A DNA stretch of 15,781 nucleotides from Tissierellia bacterium (lineage in GTDB: Bacteria > Bacillota > Clostridia > Tissierellales > Tepidimicrobiaceae): contig JAAZMG010000155.1 of NCBI GenBank assembly GCA_012798935.1, positions 1 to 15,781 of the forward strand, written 5' to 3'. Numbering within the stretch: the stretch's first letter is position 1; each line of letters begins with the position of its first letter. The translations under genes and the position numbers were made by a program. Under the pieces are notes generated by a model. It had not been told where the DNA came from and ran no database searches. It was given only the letters and a program-made list of their open reading frames with translations. Positions 6,898 to 14,833 of the stretch are shown here, piece after piece.

Positions 6898-7084
6898 AAA
6901 AGAAATCTCCTATTAAAAAGAAAATTAAGAATATAAATAGTATGCTACTATCAAATCCCCTACCATGGCCACCGCCGCCAAAAATATCACCTAGACCACC
7001 ACTACATAATAAAAGTAGTATAAATATTAATAGTATGGTTCCGCTACCACCTTTAGTTAAACCTTCTAATAATCCATCCACCAT
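6896..7084 (-). CDS. Second small hydrophobic protein, Gly-rich, related in plan to its neighbour
   Basis: This is a 62-residue protein that I do not recognise. It has two hydrophobic stretches, SGTILLIFILLLLCS (14-28) and DSSILFIFLIFFLIGD (45-60), around a Gly-rich linker with a GGGGHGRG run (36-43). The second stretch resembles the DD-x-LLFFFLLLV repeat of the downstream protein. The start MVDG also resembles MVEE, and both genes share an AGGAGGTT-x-TTTAAATG start region. The two genes are probably ancient tandem paralogues. AGGAGGT (7091-7097) lies 6 bases before the ATG. The gene has its own terminator and lies 102 bases upstream of its partner in the same direction. Confidence 0.7.
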   Translation of the reverse strand: MVDGLLEGLTKGGSGTILLIFILLLLCSGGLGDIFGGGGHGRGFDSSILFIFLIFFLIGDFF

Positions 7085-7114
7085 TTAAAAACCTCCTAAA
7101 AACTTACTTTATTA

Positions 7115-7142
7115 CATACTATTCAGCCCCTAAGGTTTGGTT
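7115..7142 (-). promoter_or_regulatory. Degenerate sigma-K-like promoter of the second small hydrophobic-protein gene
   Basis: On the minus strand, GTAACC (AACC at 7142-7139) precedes AATAGTATG (7123-7115) by 15 bases. The downstream paralogue has the same GTAACC in its -35 position. The -10 departs from CATAnnnTA at two of six defined bases, so this is a weak call that rests mainly on the parallel with its partner. Confidence 0.3.
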
Positions 7143-7171
7143 ACAACTAAAATAAAGAAAATTATTTAGAA

Positions 7172-7708
7172 TTATAATTCCTCTTTTAATTCCATTATAG
7201 ATTTGGTGGAGATATTATTTTTGTGGATTTTTAGCAGGTTTACTGCTTTTTCTAGGTCTTCTTTTTTTTCTACTTCTATTTCCATATAAGGGTAAGGATA
7301 AGTGTTTTTATCCCACTTATCTAAATCGAACCTTATATTTTGATATATATATGAGGTTCTATTCTTATACCCTTCCTCCTTTATTTCATATTTTAAATCT
7401 TTTAATATATATATCATAGATTCTTTATTGTCTATTTCTGTTGTTATCTCTAGGTTTTCCCTGGTTTCATCTTTGCTTATATTCTTTTTTAGTGTTAAAT
7501 TAACCTTAACCTCATCCGTTAGTAGATCCTTTGTTTCTCTTATTCTTAAATAACTATTCAAATTATTTTCTATATGATTATCTTTTGAATCAAAGATGAT
7601 ATTAATTTGATATTCCTTGGATATTAATTTAGCTCCAATCTCTACTAACCTTTTTTCCATTTCATCTAAATCAACATTTAGAACCTTAACTTCTATTTCT
7701 TTAGCCAT
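7172..7708 (-). CDS. CYTH-domain protein (CyaB/thiamine-triphosphatase superfamily)
   Basis: CYTH proteins are triphosphate-tunnel enzymes acting on substrates such as ATP (class IV adenylate cyclase), thiamine triphosphate or inorganic tripolyphosphate. The defining ExExK motif is EIEVK (4-8). Further basic and acidic residues expected in the tunnel are visible: YLRIR (53-57), TLKK (72-75), R83, R117, FDLD (127-130) and MEIEVE (142-147). The length of 178 fits a stand-alone CYTH protein. The ribosome binding site (GGGAGGT, 7716-7722) precedes the ATG at 7708. The gene is last in an apparent operon with nagB and a metallophosphoesterase, 45 bases after nagB. The substrate cannot be assigned from the sequence. 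Confidence 0.85.
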   Translation of the reverse strand: MAKEIEVKVLNVDLDEMEKRLVEIGAKLISKEYQINIIFDSKDNHIENNLNSYLRIRETKDLLTDEVKVNLTLKKNISKDETRENLEITTEIDNKESMIYILKDLKYEIKEEGYKNRTSYIYQNIRFDLDKWDKNTYPYPYMEIEVEKKEDLEKAVNLLKIHKNNISTKSIMELKEEL

Positions 7709-7731
7709 ATTAATTACCTCCCACCATAAAA

Positions 7732-7746
7732 AGCAGCAAAACTGCT
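7732..7746 (-). terminator. Weak terminator-like hairpin between nagB and the CYTH gene
   Basis: Reading the minus strand, AGCAG and CTGCT form a 5-bp stem with a TTTTG loop, followed directly by TTTTTAT. It sits between the nagB stop and the ribosome binding site of the CYTH gene. It could lower downstream expression, but it is short and may not terminate efficiently. Confidence 0.4.
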
Positions 7747-7753
7747 ATCACAT

Positions 7754-8479
7754 CTATCCGTTATATGCTTCTTCGTCAACAATAACCGTAACATTAGGGT
7801 GGAGTAAAAGCATAGATGCAGGTAGTTTGGTGGTGATTTTATCAGCCTTTAATAGTTGTTTAATAACTTTTGATTTGTTTTTTCCACTAGCTAATAGTAT
7901 TATGTTTTTAGCCTTCATAATACTTCCTATTCCCATAGTTATAGCTGTCTTAGGTACTTCATCTATAGAATCAAAAAATCTAGAATTTGCTTCAACAGTT
8001 GATTCTGTTAAATTAACAATACTTGTACCTACATTTAACTCCTCATCTGGTTCATTAAATGCTATATGTCCATTTTCTCCAATTCCTAATATTTGAAGGT
8101 CTATACCACCTTTTTCTTTTATTAACTTATCATATTGTTTACAATAACCATGTAAATCTTTTGATTTTCCATTAGGTATAAAAGTATTTTCTAGATTAAT
8201 ATTTATATGATCAAATAAAATATCTTTCATAAAATAATGGTAACTATTTGGATGCTCTTCATCTATTCCTACATACTCATCTAAATTAAATGTAGTTACA
8301 TTTGAAAAATCCAATCCTTCTTCTTTATGTAACCTAATCAATTCTTTATACATTCCTACCGGAGTACTACCTGTTGCTAATCCTAATACTATACTTAGGT
8401 TTTTATTTATCTCTTCTTTCATAATGTTGGCAGCTACCTTACTCATAGTATCATAATCCTTTTCAACAATTACTCTCAT
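7754..8479 (-). CDS. nagB: Glucosamine-6-phosphate deaminase NagB
   Basis: The enzyme converts glucosamine 6-phosphate to fructose 6-phosphate and ammonia, the entry of amino sugars into glycolysis. The 241 residues match the short Gram-positive NagB type. They show the phosphate-binding LATGSTP (34-40), NLDEYVG (65-71) with catalytic D67, and LGIGENGHIAFNEP (131-144) with H138 and E143. Where E. coli NagB has the acidic residue of the catalytic loop (D141), this protein has N136, as I recall for Bacillus-type enzymes. The C-terminal lid region is short, so it lacks the allosteric hexamer features of the E. coli enzyme. GGGAGGT precedes the ATG. No nagA lies nearby. It is flanked by a metallophosphoesterase 13 bases upstream and a CYTH gene downstream. 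Confidence 0.93.
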   Translation of the reverse strand: MRVIVEKDYDTMSKVAANIMKEEINKNLSIVLGLATGSTPVGMYKELIRLHKEEGLDFSNVTTFNLDEYVGIDEEHPNSYHYFMKDILFDHININLENTFIPNGKSKDLHGYCKQYDKLIKEKGGIDLQILGIGENGHIAFNEPDEELNVGTSIVNLTESTVEANSRFFDSIDEVPKTAITMGIGSIMKAKNIILLASGKNKSKVIKQLLKADKITTKLPASMLLLHPNVTVIVDEEAYNG

Positions 8480-8492
8480 ATTAAACCTCCCA

Positions 8493-9176
8493 TTATATTA
8501 TTTTTTTTGGTTTGAAATTTATATAATCACTAGCAACACAATAAAATTGTATCCCTTGAATTTGACCCTCTATAATAGACCTATGACCTTTAGCATGTAA
8601 ATGGCCATATATACAAATATCAATATTATATTCTTTCATTAAATCTACAAATTTATTAGGAGTTGAATCCATATTGAAAGGGGGATAATGTATCATAGCT
8701 ATTTTCACATCTACCTCTTCTTTAATAGAAGATAAAGATAGTTTAAGTCTATTTAATTCTCTATTGAATATTTTTTTGTCATGGGAATCAAAATTTTCAA
8801 TATCTTCAGCCATCCAACCTCTACTTCCGAAAATACCAACATTGTCATGAATATAACTGTTATTTTGCAGAAAACTTATGGTTTTTAGGCTTAACTCTCT
8901 CATCTTCTTTAATCCTTCCCACCAATAATCATGATTACCCTTGCTTACAATTTTTTTCCCTGGTAAAGCATCTATTCTCTTTAAATCATAATGAGCTTCT
9001 CCAAGTTTTAATGCCCAAGATATATCTCCTGGTAATAGTACTAAATCCTCATCTTCTACTAAAGCTTCCCAGTTTCGAAATATCTTCTCTTCATGGTTTG
9101 TCCATTTTTCTCCAAATATATCCATAGATTTGTCCTTAGAATAATCTAAATGTAGATCACCTATTCCATAGATCAT
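8493..9176 (-). CDS. Metallophosphoesterase, COG1768-like
   Basis: This is a cytosolic calcineurin-type phosphoesterase with a two-metal centre. All five motifs are in order in 227 residues: GDLH (6-9), GDISW (50-54), GNHD (80-83), H163 in MIHYPP, and GHLH (191-194). The length and the GDLHL plus GNHDYWW pattern resemble a compact predicted phosphohydrolase family common in Clostridia, whose substrate is unknown. The ATG at 9176 has GAGG 7 bases upstream. It is the first gene of the apparent operon with nagB and the CYTH gene; the gap to nagB is 13 bases. In the 85-base gap upstream, AAGCC/GGCTT (9213-9228) makes a weak hairpin that might end the preceding ATPase transcript. Confidence 0.88.
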   Translation of the reverse strand: MIYGIGDLHLDYSKDKSMDIFGEKWTNHEEKIFRNWEALVEDEDLVLLPGDISWALKLGEAHYDLKRIDALPGKKIVSKGNHDYWWEGLKKMRELSLKTISFLQNNSYIHDNVGIFGSRGWMAEDIENFDSHDKKIFNRELNRLKLSLSSIKEEVDVKIAMIHYPPFNMDSTPNKFVDLMKEYNIDICIYGHLHAKGHRSIIEGQIQGIQFYCVASDYINFKPKKII

Positions 9177-9261
9177 TTACTCACCTCACGGTTAATGTTA
9201 AAACTAAACTTTAAGCCTAAAATGGCTTGTTGCTAACTTATTCGTTGATTAAAGTACTACA

Positions 9262-11694
9262 TTAAGCTAAATTAATTAAGTTGTACTTTAACCCTAAATT
9301 ATCTAATATTTCCTTCTCTCTATGGTGACAAGTAAAAAGTAGTATTTGTTTTTCTTTATTGATTTTGCTTAAATATTCCAACATGTTTTCAAGTCTTCTA
9401 TTATCATACTGGATAAAACAATCATCTAGTATTAAGGGTAAATTCTCCCCTCTTATGGAACTTATTATACTAAATCTTAAAGCAAAATATAATTGGTCCA
9501 TAGTTCCACCACTTAGACTATCTATATCTATTATTTCCTTGGTAACAGGATTTTCTACAGTAACATCTAAATTATCATTTATTTTAACTTGAGTATATTT
9601 TCCGTCTGTAACAAGATCAATCATTTGGCTTACATCCCTATTTATAATAGGTGCAAACTGATTATGTATATCCTGAGAAATATTCTCTATAGTATCCTTG
9701 GCTATATTTATAGCTTTAATCCTGTCATCATAGTTTTCAATAAGCTTTTTTAACCTATCTGTTTCCTCTTCAATATCAACTAATTTTTTAACCTCTTTAT
9801 TTAAATTATCAATTCTTTCTTCTAGCCTAGCATTTTTATCTTTCATAGTGGATAATATCTTTTCTCTATCCTTCATTTCATCAATTATTTTAACCTTATC
9901 TAGTTTATCAGCATCTTCAAAATACTCATTATCATAGTTAGATAATTCTTCTTTTAAATCCTCTAGACTAATATTATTTAATGTCTTTTCTAAAATTTGA
10001 ATTTTATTTTCTCTATCTTTGATCAAATCATCGTAGACTTTCTTTTTTTCTAAACCTTCCTTAAATTCTTCTAATGTTTCAGATTTGTTTTTAATAATTA
10101 TATTATTTATTATATATAATAATTCTTTTCTTTCAATTTTTTTATTTTCTAAATCTACTATAGTTTGTTCCTTTTCTTGATTTAACTTATGGATTTTGTT
10201 TACTATGTTATTTTCATTCATATGCTCTATACGTATATCTTCATATATTCTTTTTAATTCCGATTTTGATAGGCAATTATATTTTTGTAATACTTCTTTT
10301 TGATGATTTTCTATAGATATTATTCTTTCGTTTCTTTTATCCTCTTGAAATTTTATATCCTGAATCTTTAATTTTAAATCCTCTATTCCTTTTTCAGATT
10401 CCTTTCTAGATTTTTGAACATATAAAGTTGCCACACCTAAAGGTATTGCTAATAGGAAAATAAAAGGATTAATAAAACCTAATCCCAAAGAACTAATGGT
10501 TAATAATGCTAAAATGATACCTAAAGTTTTAGAAGTCTTTCCCTTATCTAATTTCCCTTTTAGTTCTGAATTGAAAAGCCCTATTTTGGTTTTTTGACTA
10601 TTTAAAATAAGTTGGTTTTTTTCATCTTCTACTTCTTCAAAGGAGGACATATCCTTGTACAATTCTTCTACTTTTATACCTCTTATAACCCCTTCATGGC
10701 TCCCCACTTTTATTTTCTTTAGTTTGTCTTCAATATCATTTAATTTATCCATTAAACCTCTAATGTCCTTGGATAAATGGGCCCTATCACTTTCTAAACC
10801 TAATCCTTTAGTATAATCATCGAAGGATAGATTAGAGTATTTTTTTAACCTTTCAATTTCCTTATCTATTCTTTCAAGTTCCCTTTGTATATTTAATCCT
10901 TCTTCATATGTTCTTTTCTTCCCTAATATTTGAGCTTTTCCTAATTTAATCTGTAATTTATTTATTTTGTCTTTTTCTTCTTCTATATTTTCTTTTAAAT
11001 AAAAATATTCCTCAATATATTTATTGTATTCTTCTTGGATTTCCAAGGATTTTCTTCTATCCTCTTGTAATCTACTTAGCCTACTTTTAGCCATTCCATA
11101 GGGACGAGTATAAGCCCTTTCTGTTCCTATATCTTCCAATTGTTTTTCTAAATTTCCAAGGACATTCCTAACGGATATATCATCATCTAAGCTGGTGCTA
11201 ATATTAGTCAATCTATCTTTAACTTCTTTTGATAGGCTAGAATCTATTCTATTTCCTAATTGTTTTATGGAAATAGTATTTCTATACACAGTATTATTAA
11301 AATCGAAAAAATACATTCCAGGTAAATGAATTTTTATCTTTTCCCCTGTATCTATATATCTAGTTATATCTTCGCCAGTTAGATCATCATATACCTTTAC
11401 TTCCCCTTTTGAAAAATCTCTTTCTATTCTATATAGTTTGCCTTCCTTAAAAAAACTAATAATTCCCCTATATTGTTCACCATTCCAAGGCCTATATTTC
11501 TCATATTCTTCTAGAAAATTTCTCCGCTTAGCATAAGGTTTTAAAAACCCATAAAACATACCATCTATAAAATTATGTATTGTAGTCTTACCAGATTCAT
11601 TTTCCCCATATATAATATTCAATCCATCCTCAAGGTCAAATCTTTTCTTTGTAAATTTACCAAAGGATATTAAATTCAACTCCTTTAATATCAT
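9262..11694 (-). CDS. SbcC/Rad50-like AAA ATPase of the YhaN type with a central hydrophobic hairpin
   Basis: This is probably the ATPase half of an SbcCD/Mre11-Rad50-like complex. The 810 residues have a split ABC-type head. The N-terminal lobe has Walker A GENESGKTT (30-38); the C-terminal lobe has the signature LSGGTMDQLYFALR (727-740), Walker B LPLILDDCF (752-760) and H790. Between them are two long Lys/Glu-rich coiled-coil arms (~205-385 and ~430-675). At the tip, where Rad50 and SbcC carry a CxxC zinc hook, there is instead a hydrophobic stretch (391-426). It can form two membrane segments around a Gly-Phe-Ile-Asn-Pro turn. This plan matches B. subtilis YhaN (COG4717) as I remember it, though this copy is shorter. 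The ATG overlaps the TGA of the upstream nuclease gene by four bases (ATGA). Confidence 0.87.
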   Translation of the reverse strand: MILKELNLISFGKFTKKRFDLEDGLNIIYGENESGKTTIHNFIDGMFYGFLKPYAKRRNFLEEYEKYRPWNGEQYRGIISFFKEGKLYRIERDFSKGEVKVYDDLTGEDITRYIDTGEKIKIHLPGMYFFDFNNTVYRNTISIKQLGNRIDSSLSKEVKDRLTNISTSLDDDISVRNVLGNLEKQLEDIGTERAYTRPYGMAKSRLSRLQEDRRKSLEIQEEYNKYIEEYFYLKENIEEEKDKINKLQIKLGKAQILGKKRTYEEGLNIQRELERIDKEIERLKKYSNLSFDDYTKGLGLESDRAHLSKDIRGLMDKLNDIEDKLKKIKVGSHEGVIRGIKVEELYKDMSSFEEVEDEKNQLILNSQKTKIGLFNSELKGKLDKGKTSKTLGIILALLTISSLGLGFINPFIFLLAIPLGVATLYVQKSRKESEKGIEDLKLKIQDIKFQEDKRNERIISIENHQKEVLQKYNCLSKSELKRIYEDIRIEHMNENNIVNKIHKLNQEKEQTIVDLENKKIERKELLYIINNIIIKNKSETLEEFKEGLEKKKVYDDLIKDRENKIQILEKTLNNISLEDLKEELSNYDNEYFEDADKLDKVKIIDEMKDREKILSTMKDKNARLEERIDNLNKEVKKLVDIEEETDRLKKLIENYDDRIKAINIAKDTIENISQDIHNQFAPIINRDVSQMIDLVTDGKYTQVKINDNLDVTVENPVTKEIIDIDSLSGGTMDQLYFALRFSIISSIRGENLPLILDDCFIQYDNRRLENMLEYLSKINKEKQILLFTCHHREKEILDNLGLKYNLINLA

Positions 11695-12791
11695 AATTCC
11701 ACCTTGCCTTCCATTAGAACTCCTAACCCTATGTATAGAGCCTGTCTAACCACCTTGTCTTCTAAATCCTTATTCTTCATTTCATTGATAAAATATCCAA
11801 TTATATTATCCTGATTTTCCTTTTCTAAACTGTCTAAGTCGTAATCTATTACGGTATTGTCTATTAACTCTATGTAATAAAATTCATCTTCTAAGCTTTT
11901 AACCATATGGTCAAGGTTTAAATCAATATCTCTATGTAGGGTTCCCTCTAATCTTATCCTATATAAATTCCTCTTAAGTTCCCTGCCCTCATCAGCTTGT
12001 CTTATTTTATTGATTATATCTACATATCCCATAGTTTCATCAATATTTATAGTTTTCTCTAAAAATATTCTATTGCTAAAGGGCAAAAATTTAATTTTAG
12101 TTCCATTATCCTTTATCATACCTTCAATAATTCCATGTTCTCCTATTTCGCCAAAATCTAAAGGCTCAGGACTACCACAATAAGCCATCCTATCTGAAAA
12201 AATAGTTGGTTTATGAATATGACCTAGCCCAATATAGTCAAAACCTATATTGTTTATATAATTTTTATCTAAAGGTAAGTAAGAACTTTCTTTATTAAAA
12301 ACATCCCCATGTATAATCAATATATTTGTTTTATCCCTATCAATCCCTTGAAACCCCTCAAATATATCTTTCTTGTTTTCCCCACGGTCCCAACTATATC
12401 CATATATTATGATATTCTTATCTACAAATTCCCTCTTTCCCAATCCATCTGTATTAAACAGAGTTACGTTCTTTGGCCAATCTATCATATTATATAAGGA
12501 TTTTATGTTTGATGTATCATGGTTTCCAGCTGTAATAATTATTTCTACATTTTTAGCCTCTTTTAAAGTATCCCTAACTCTTTTAATATCTCCTAAGGTA
12601 AAATATCTTTCTTCAAATAAATCTCCAGCAATAAAAAGAAAGTCTACACTTTCCTCTATTGACCTTTTAATTATTCGTTCAAAGGTATTCCACAGTTCTA
12701 ATCTTCTTTCTTCAGCTTTTCTCTTATCAAAACTAACATTTTTAAATTGTAAGCCTAAATGTAAGTCTCCCGTGTGGATAAACCTAATCAT
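11691..12791 (-). CDS. SbcD/Mre11-like exonuclease of the YhaO type
   Basis: This is a predicted metal-dependent DNA phosphoesterase, partner of the ATPase encoded immediately downstream. In 366 residues all nuclease motifs are present: HTGDLHLG (6-13), AGDLFE (55-60), GNHD (89-92), IIHGD with H161, and GLGHIHKP (188-195), followed by CGSPEPLDFGE (205-215). The C-terminal ~140 residues would be the capping and ATPase-contact region. GGAGGGG (12797-12803) precedes the ATG at 12791, and an extended -10 promoter lies upstream. The four-base overlap with the ATPase gene indicates translational coupling. YhaO-type assignment rather than true SbcD rests on the partner's membrane-hairpin architecture. 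The role is inferred to be DNA end processing or repair. Confidence 0.88.
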   Translation of the reverse strand: MIRFIHTGDLHLGLQFKNVSFDKRKAEERRLELWNTFERIIKRSIEESVDFLFIAGDLFEERYFTLGDIKRVRDTLKEAKNVEIIITAGNHDTSNIKSLYNMIDWPKNVTLFNTDGLGKREFVDKNIIIYGYSWDRGENKKDIFEGFQGIDRDKTNILIIHGDVFNKESSYLPLDKNYINNIGFDYIGLGHIHKPTIFSDRMAYCGSPEPLDFGEIGEHGIIEGMIKDNGTKIKFLPFSNRIFLEKTINIDETMGYVDIINKIRQADEGRELKRNLYRIRLEGTLHRDIDLNLDHMVKSLEDEFYYIELIDNTVIDYDLDSLEKENQDNIIGYFINEMKNKDLEDKVVRQALYIGLGVLMEGKVEL

Positions 12792-12824
12792 CTAAACCCC
12801 TCCACAATTCTATATTTCATTAAA

Positions 12825-12833
12825 AGTATACCA
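12825..12833 (-). promoter_or_regulatory. Extended -10 promoter of the nuclease/ATPase pair
   Basis: The minus strand reads TGGTATACT (12833-12825), a good extended -10 (TGnTATACT, five of six bases to TATAAT). No clear -35 lies 17 bases upstream, which is tolerable for extended -10 promoters. The start would be about 25-30 bases before the ATG at 12791. Confidence 0.5.
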
Positions 12834-12901
12834 TATATTTTCTATAAATGAACAAAGATATAAAAAATAACAGTCCTAAAAGAAACCTTATTATATCATA
12901 A

Positions 12902-13840
12902 TCATTGAGTCATAATCCATTCCAATATTTCATCAGTAAATCCTGATGAAATTCCATTTGCATCACATACTTCTATATACTTTTTAATAATTCTTTTATA
13001 TTTTAAATTCACAGTCCAATCATCTAAAACTAATACTCCTTCTATATTGTAAATGGTACTAATTATATAATATCCTATTACATAGATATTTAGTTTTGAT
13101 ATTTTTTTATAATCATACCTATTATGTTTTATATCCAATAAAATGCAATTTAACAAATCAAACTCTTCTTTAACTAGCATTAGATTTCTTTTAGTTAGAG
13201 TCCCTGTAGGATCATCCCTTCTTAGTTTGCCACCATGTTGTATTAAAGAGGCAATTCCTTCTTCCATAGCCTTGCCTATTATCTTATATATCAATGGGTT
13301 AACTTTTAATATCATTTTAAGTAAAAAAATAAGCCTATTCTTCAATGGAATATTTCTACTGTGGTAGATTTCATGACTGAGTATCTTTACAAACTCCTCC
13401 CTTAATCCTATATATTTTCCATAGTTTATAAATATTTTCTTTCTATTAACAGTAAATCCACCATCAATACCTCCACTATAAAAATAAACATTGAATTTCA
13501 CAGTCATGTCTCTAGGAATTATTTTATAAATCTCCTTGAGAGCCTGATATATTATTTGTTTTTCATTTTTTTTAATATATTCTATATCTCTATTTAATTG
13601 GTCTATATTTTTCTTTATCAGATAAAATTCATATATATCCTTATAGTTTTTATCTAAAACTACTTTCCTTAGTTCTTCCTCAATACTTTTTATATTTATC
13701 CCACTATCGATGCTTTCTTGATGTGCTAAAAATCCTTTTGTTCCTTTTGTTTTAATAAATTTATTAAATTCTTTTTCGTTAAAAGTGTTTTGTTGTAAAA
13801 TATTTGCTAGGAATTTTATACTATCTATATGAAGACCCAC
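12902..13840 (-). CDS. Putative gluzincin-type zinc metallopeptidase
   Basis: This is a 312-residue protein with an HEIYH zinc-binding motif (156-160; catalytic E157) and, 34 residues later, MEEGIASLIQHG (192-203), where E193 or E194 could be the third zinc ligand. The arrangement resembles DUF2268/DUF5700-type predicted peptidases, but I cannot name the family firmly. There is no signal peptide. A hydrophobic run near 168-188 (LIFLLKMILKVNPLIYKIIG) could touch a membrane. The start is GTG with AGGAGG (13847-13852) 6 bases upstream, and that site is partly inside a large hairpin. It lies downstream of the patatin-like gene in the same direction with no terminator visible between, so the two may be co-transcribed. 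Confidence 0.72.
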   Translation of the reverse strand: MGLHIDSIKFLANILQQNTFNEKEFNKFIKTKGTKGFLAHQESIDSGINIKSIEEELRKVVLDKNYKDIYEFYLIKKNIDQLNRDIEYIKKNEKQIIYQALKEIYKIIPRDMTVKFNVYFYSGGIDGGFTVNRKKIFINYGKYIGLREEFVKILSHEIYHSRNIPLKNRLIFLLKMILKVNPLIYKIIGKAMEEGIASLIQHGGKLRRDDPTGTLTKRNLMLVKEEFDLLNCILLDIKHNRYDYKKISKLNIYVIGYYIISTIYNIEGVLVLDDWTVNLKYKRIIKKYIEVCDANGISSGFTDEILEWIMTQ

Positions 13841-13849
13841 CCTATACCT

Positions 13850-13896
13850 CCTATTCCTAAAAGTCTATATTAATATATACGACTATTAGGAATAGG
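13850..13896 (-). promoter_or_regulatory. Large hairpin overlapping the metallopeptidase ribosome binding site
   Basis: CCTATTCCTAAAAGTC (13850-13865) and GACTATTAGGAATAGG (13881-13896) pair at 15 of 16 positions around a 15-base AT loop. In the minus-strand RNA the 3' arm ends inside AGGAGG (13852-13847), so folding would hide three of its six bases. No T run follows, so it does not look like a terminator. Confidence 0.6.
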
Positions 13897-13923
13897 GTAT
13901 GAATAAAAAATTATGAATTATAA

Positions 13924-14799
13924 TTATTTAGCAGATATGTCTTCTAACCACTTTTTAAACTCTTCCATTTGAGCCATGGTTTCTAAATAACCTTGATTAT
14001 ATAATTTATTTAATTTATTAATGTCCTTTTCTAATCTATTCACTACTATTTCATCAATAGGCCTAAAAACATAGACAAATCCTTCCTCTTCTAAATCCAT
14101 TATCTTTTCTAAGGTTATATTATATTTTATATGTCTTGTTTCTATAGCATGTAAAACTTTAGGATACTTCTTTAAACAATGTTTAGAATATATCCCCAAT
14201 AATTGTTCTTTTTTTCGGTAATCTTTATTTCGAGTAAGCACAACAACATTATATTTATTACCATCCTCTATAGATTTATCTAAAGGAATTGAATCTGAAA
14301 CCCCCCCATCAAAGTATAATTTCCCATTTATTTCAACGGGTTTGGATATAATGGGTAAACTACTAGAAGCCCTTAGGACTTTGTTGGTAAAATCAATACC
14401 GTTAAATTGAGATTTTTCAAAATATACAGATTGCCCTGTTTCTGATTCCGTTACACAAACCTTAAAAATCATTGGAGAATTTGCAAAAGTTTCATAATCA
14501 AAAGGTACTAATTTATTTGGCAATGTATCAAATAAAAAATCCATATTAAAATAGCTATCTCCTATTATCCAATGTTTGAAACCAGAATAGTCTTTATGGT
14601 TTGCATAATCTATAAAAACTTTTTTATTCCTATCTCTTTGTCCTGATACAAAGTTAGCACCATTATTTGCGCCTGCCGATACCCCTATTACATAAGGAAA
14701 TTCAATATTTTCATCCATAAATGCTGCTAAAACCCCTGAAGTATAAGCTCCTCTCATACCTCCTCCTTCAAGGATTAAGCCTAAGTCTTTATTTTTCAT
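13924..14799 (-). CDS. Patatin-like phospholipase, YjjU-like
   Basis: This is a predicted lipid acyl hydrolase with a Ser-Asp dyad. With the start used here it has 291 residues. The oxyanion-hole loop EGGGMRGAYTSGVL (11-24), nucleophile elbow GVSAG with S41, and DGGVSDSIP with D164 (164-172) are all intact. The fold and the EGGGxRG start resemble the YjjU group (COG4667) of bacterial patatins, from memory. The frame is open to an ATG at 14841, but GGAGGT (14807-14812) lies 7 bases before the ATG at 14799, so I take the shorter form. There is no signal peptide. It is divergent from the SOD-like gene and is followed by the metallopeptidase gene, with an 83-base gap that contains a hairpin. Confidence 0.88.
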   Translation of the reverse strand: MKNKDLGLILEGGGMRGAYTSGVLAAFMDENIEFPYVIGVSAGANNGANFVSGQRDRNKKVFIDYANHKDYSGFKHWIIGDSYFNMDFLFDTLPNKLVPFDYETFANSPMIFKVCVTESETGQSVYFEKSQFNGIDFTNKVLRASSSLPIISKPVEINGKLYFDGGVSDSIPLDKSIEDGNKYNVVVLTRNKDYRKKEQLLGIYSKHCLKKYPKVLHAIETRHIKYNITLEKIMDLEEEGFVYVFRPIDEIVVNRLEKDINKLNKLYNQGYLETMAQMEEFKKWLEDISAK

Positions 14800-14833
14800 C
14801 TTATCAACCTCCAACCTGATTGAATTGCACTTC

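Noticed and set aside
7617..8096. A 159-codon plus-strand open frame opposite nagB
   Set aside because: It lies antisense to nagB and the CYTH gene, both with clear family motifs, and has no ribosome binding site of its own.
9213..9228. AAGCC/GGCTT hairpin as terminator of the ATPase gene
   Set aside because: The stem is only 5 bp and the downstream run is broken (AAAGTTTAGTTTT), so it is too weak for a separate feature.
12373..12795. A 140-codon plus-strand open frame opposite the nuclease gene
   Set aside because: It mirrors the well-supported SbcD-like gene and encodes no recognisable protein.
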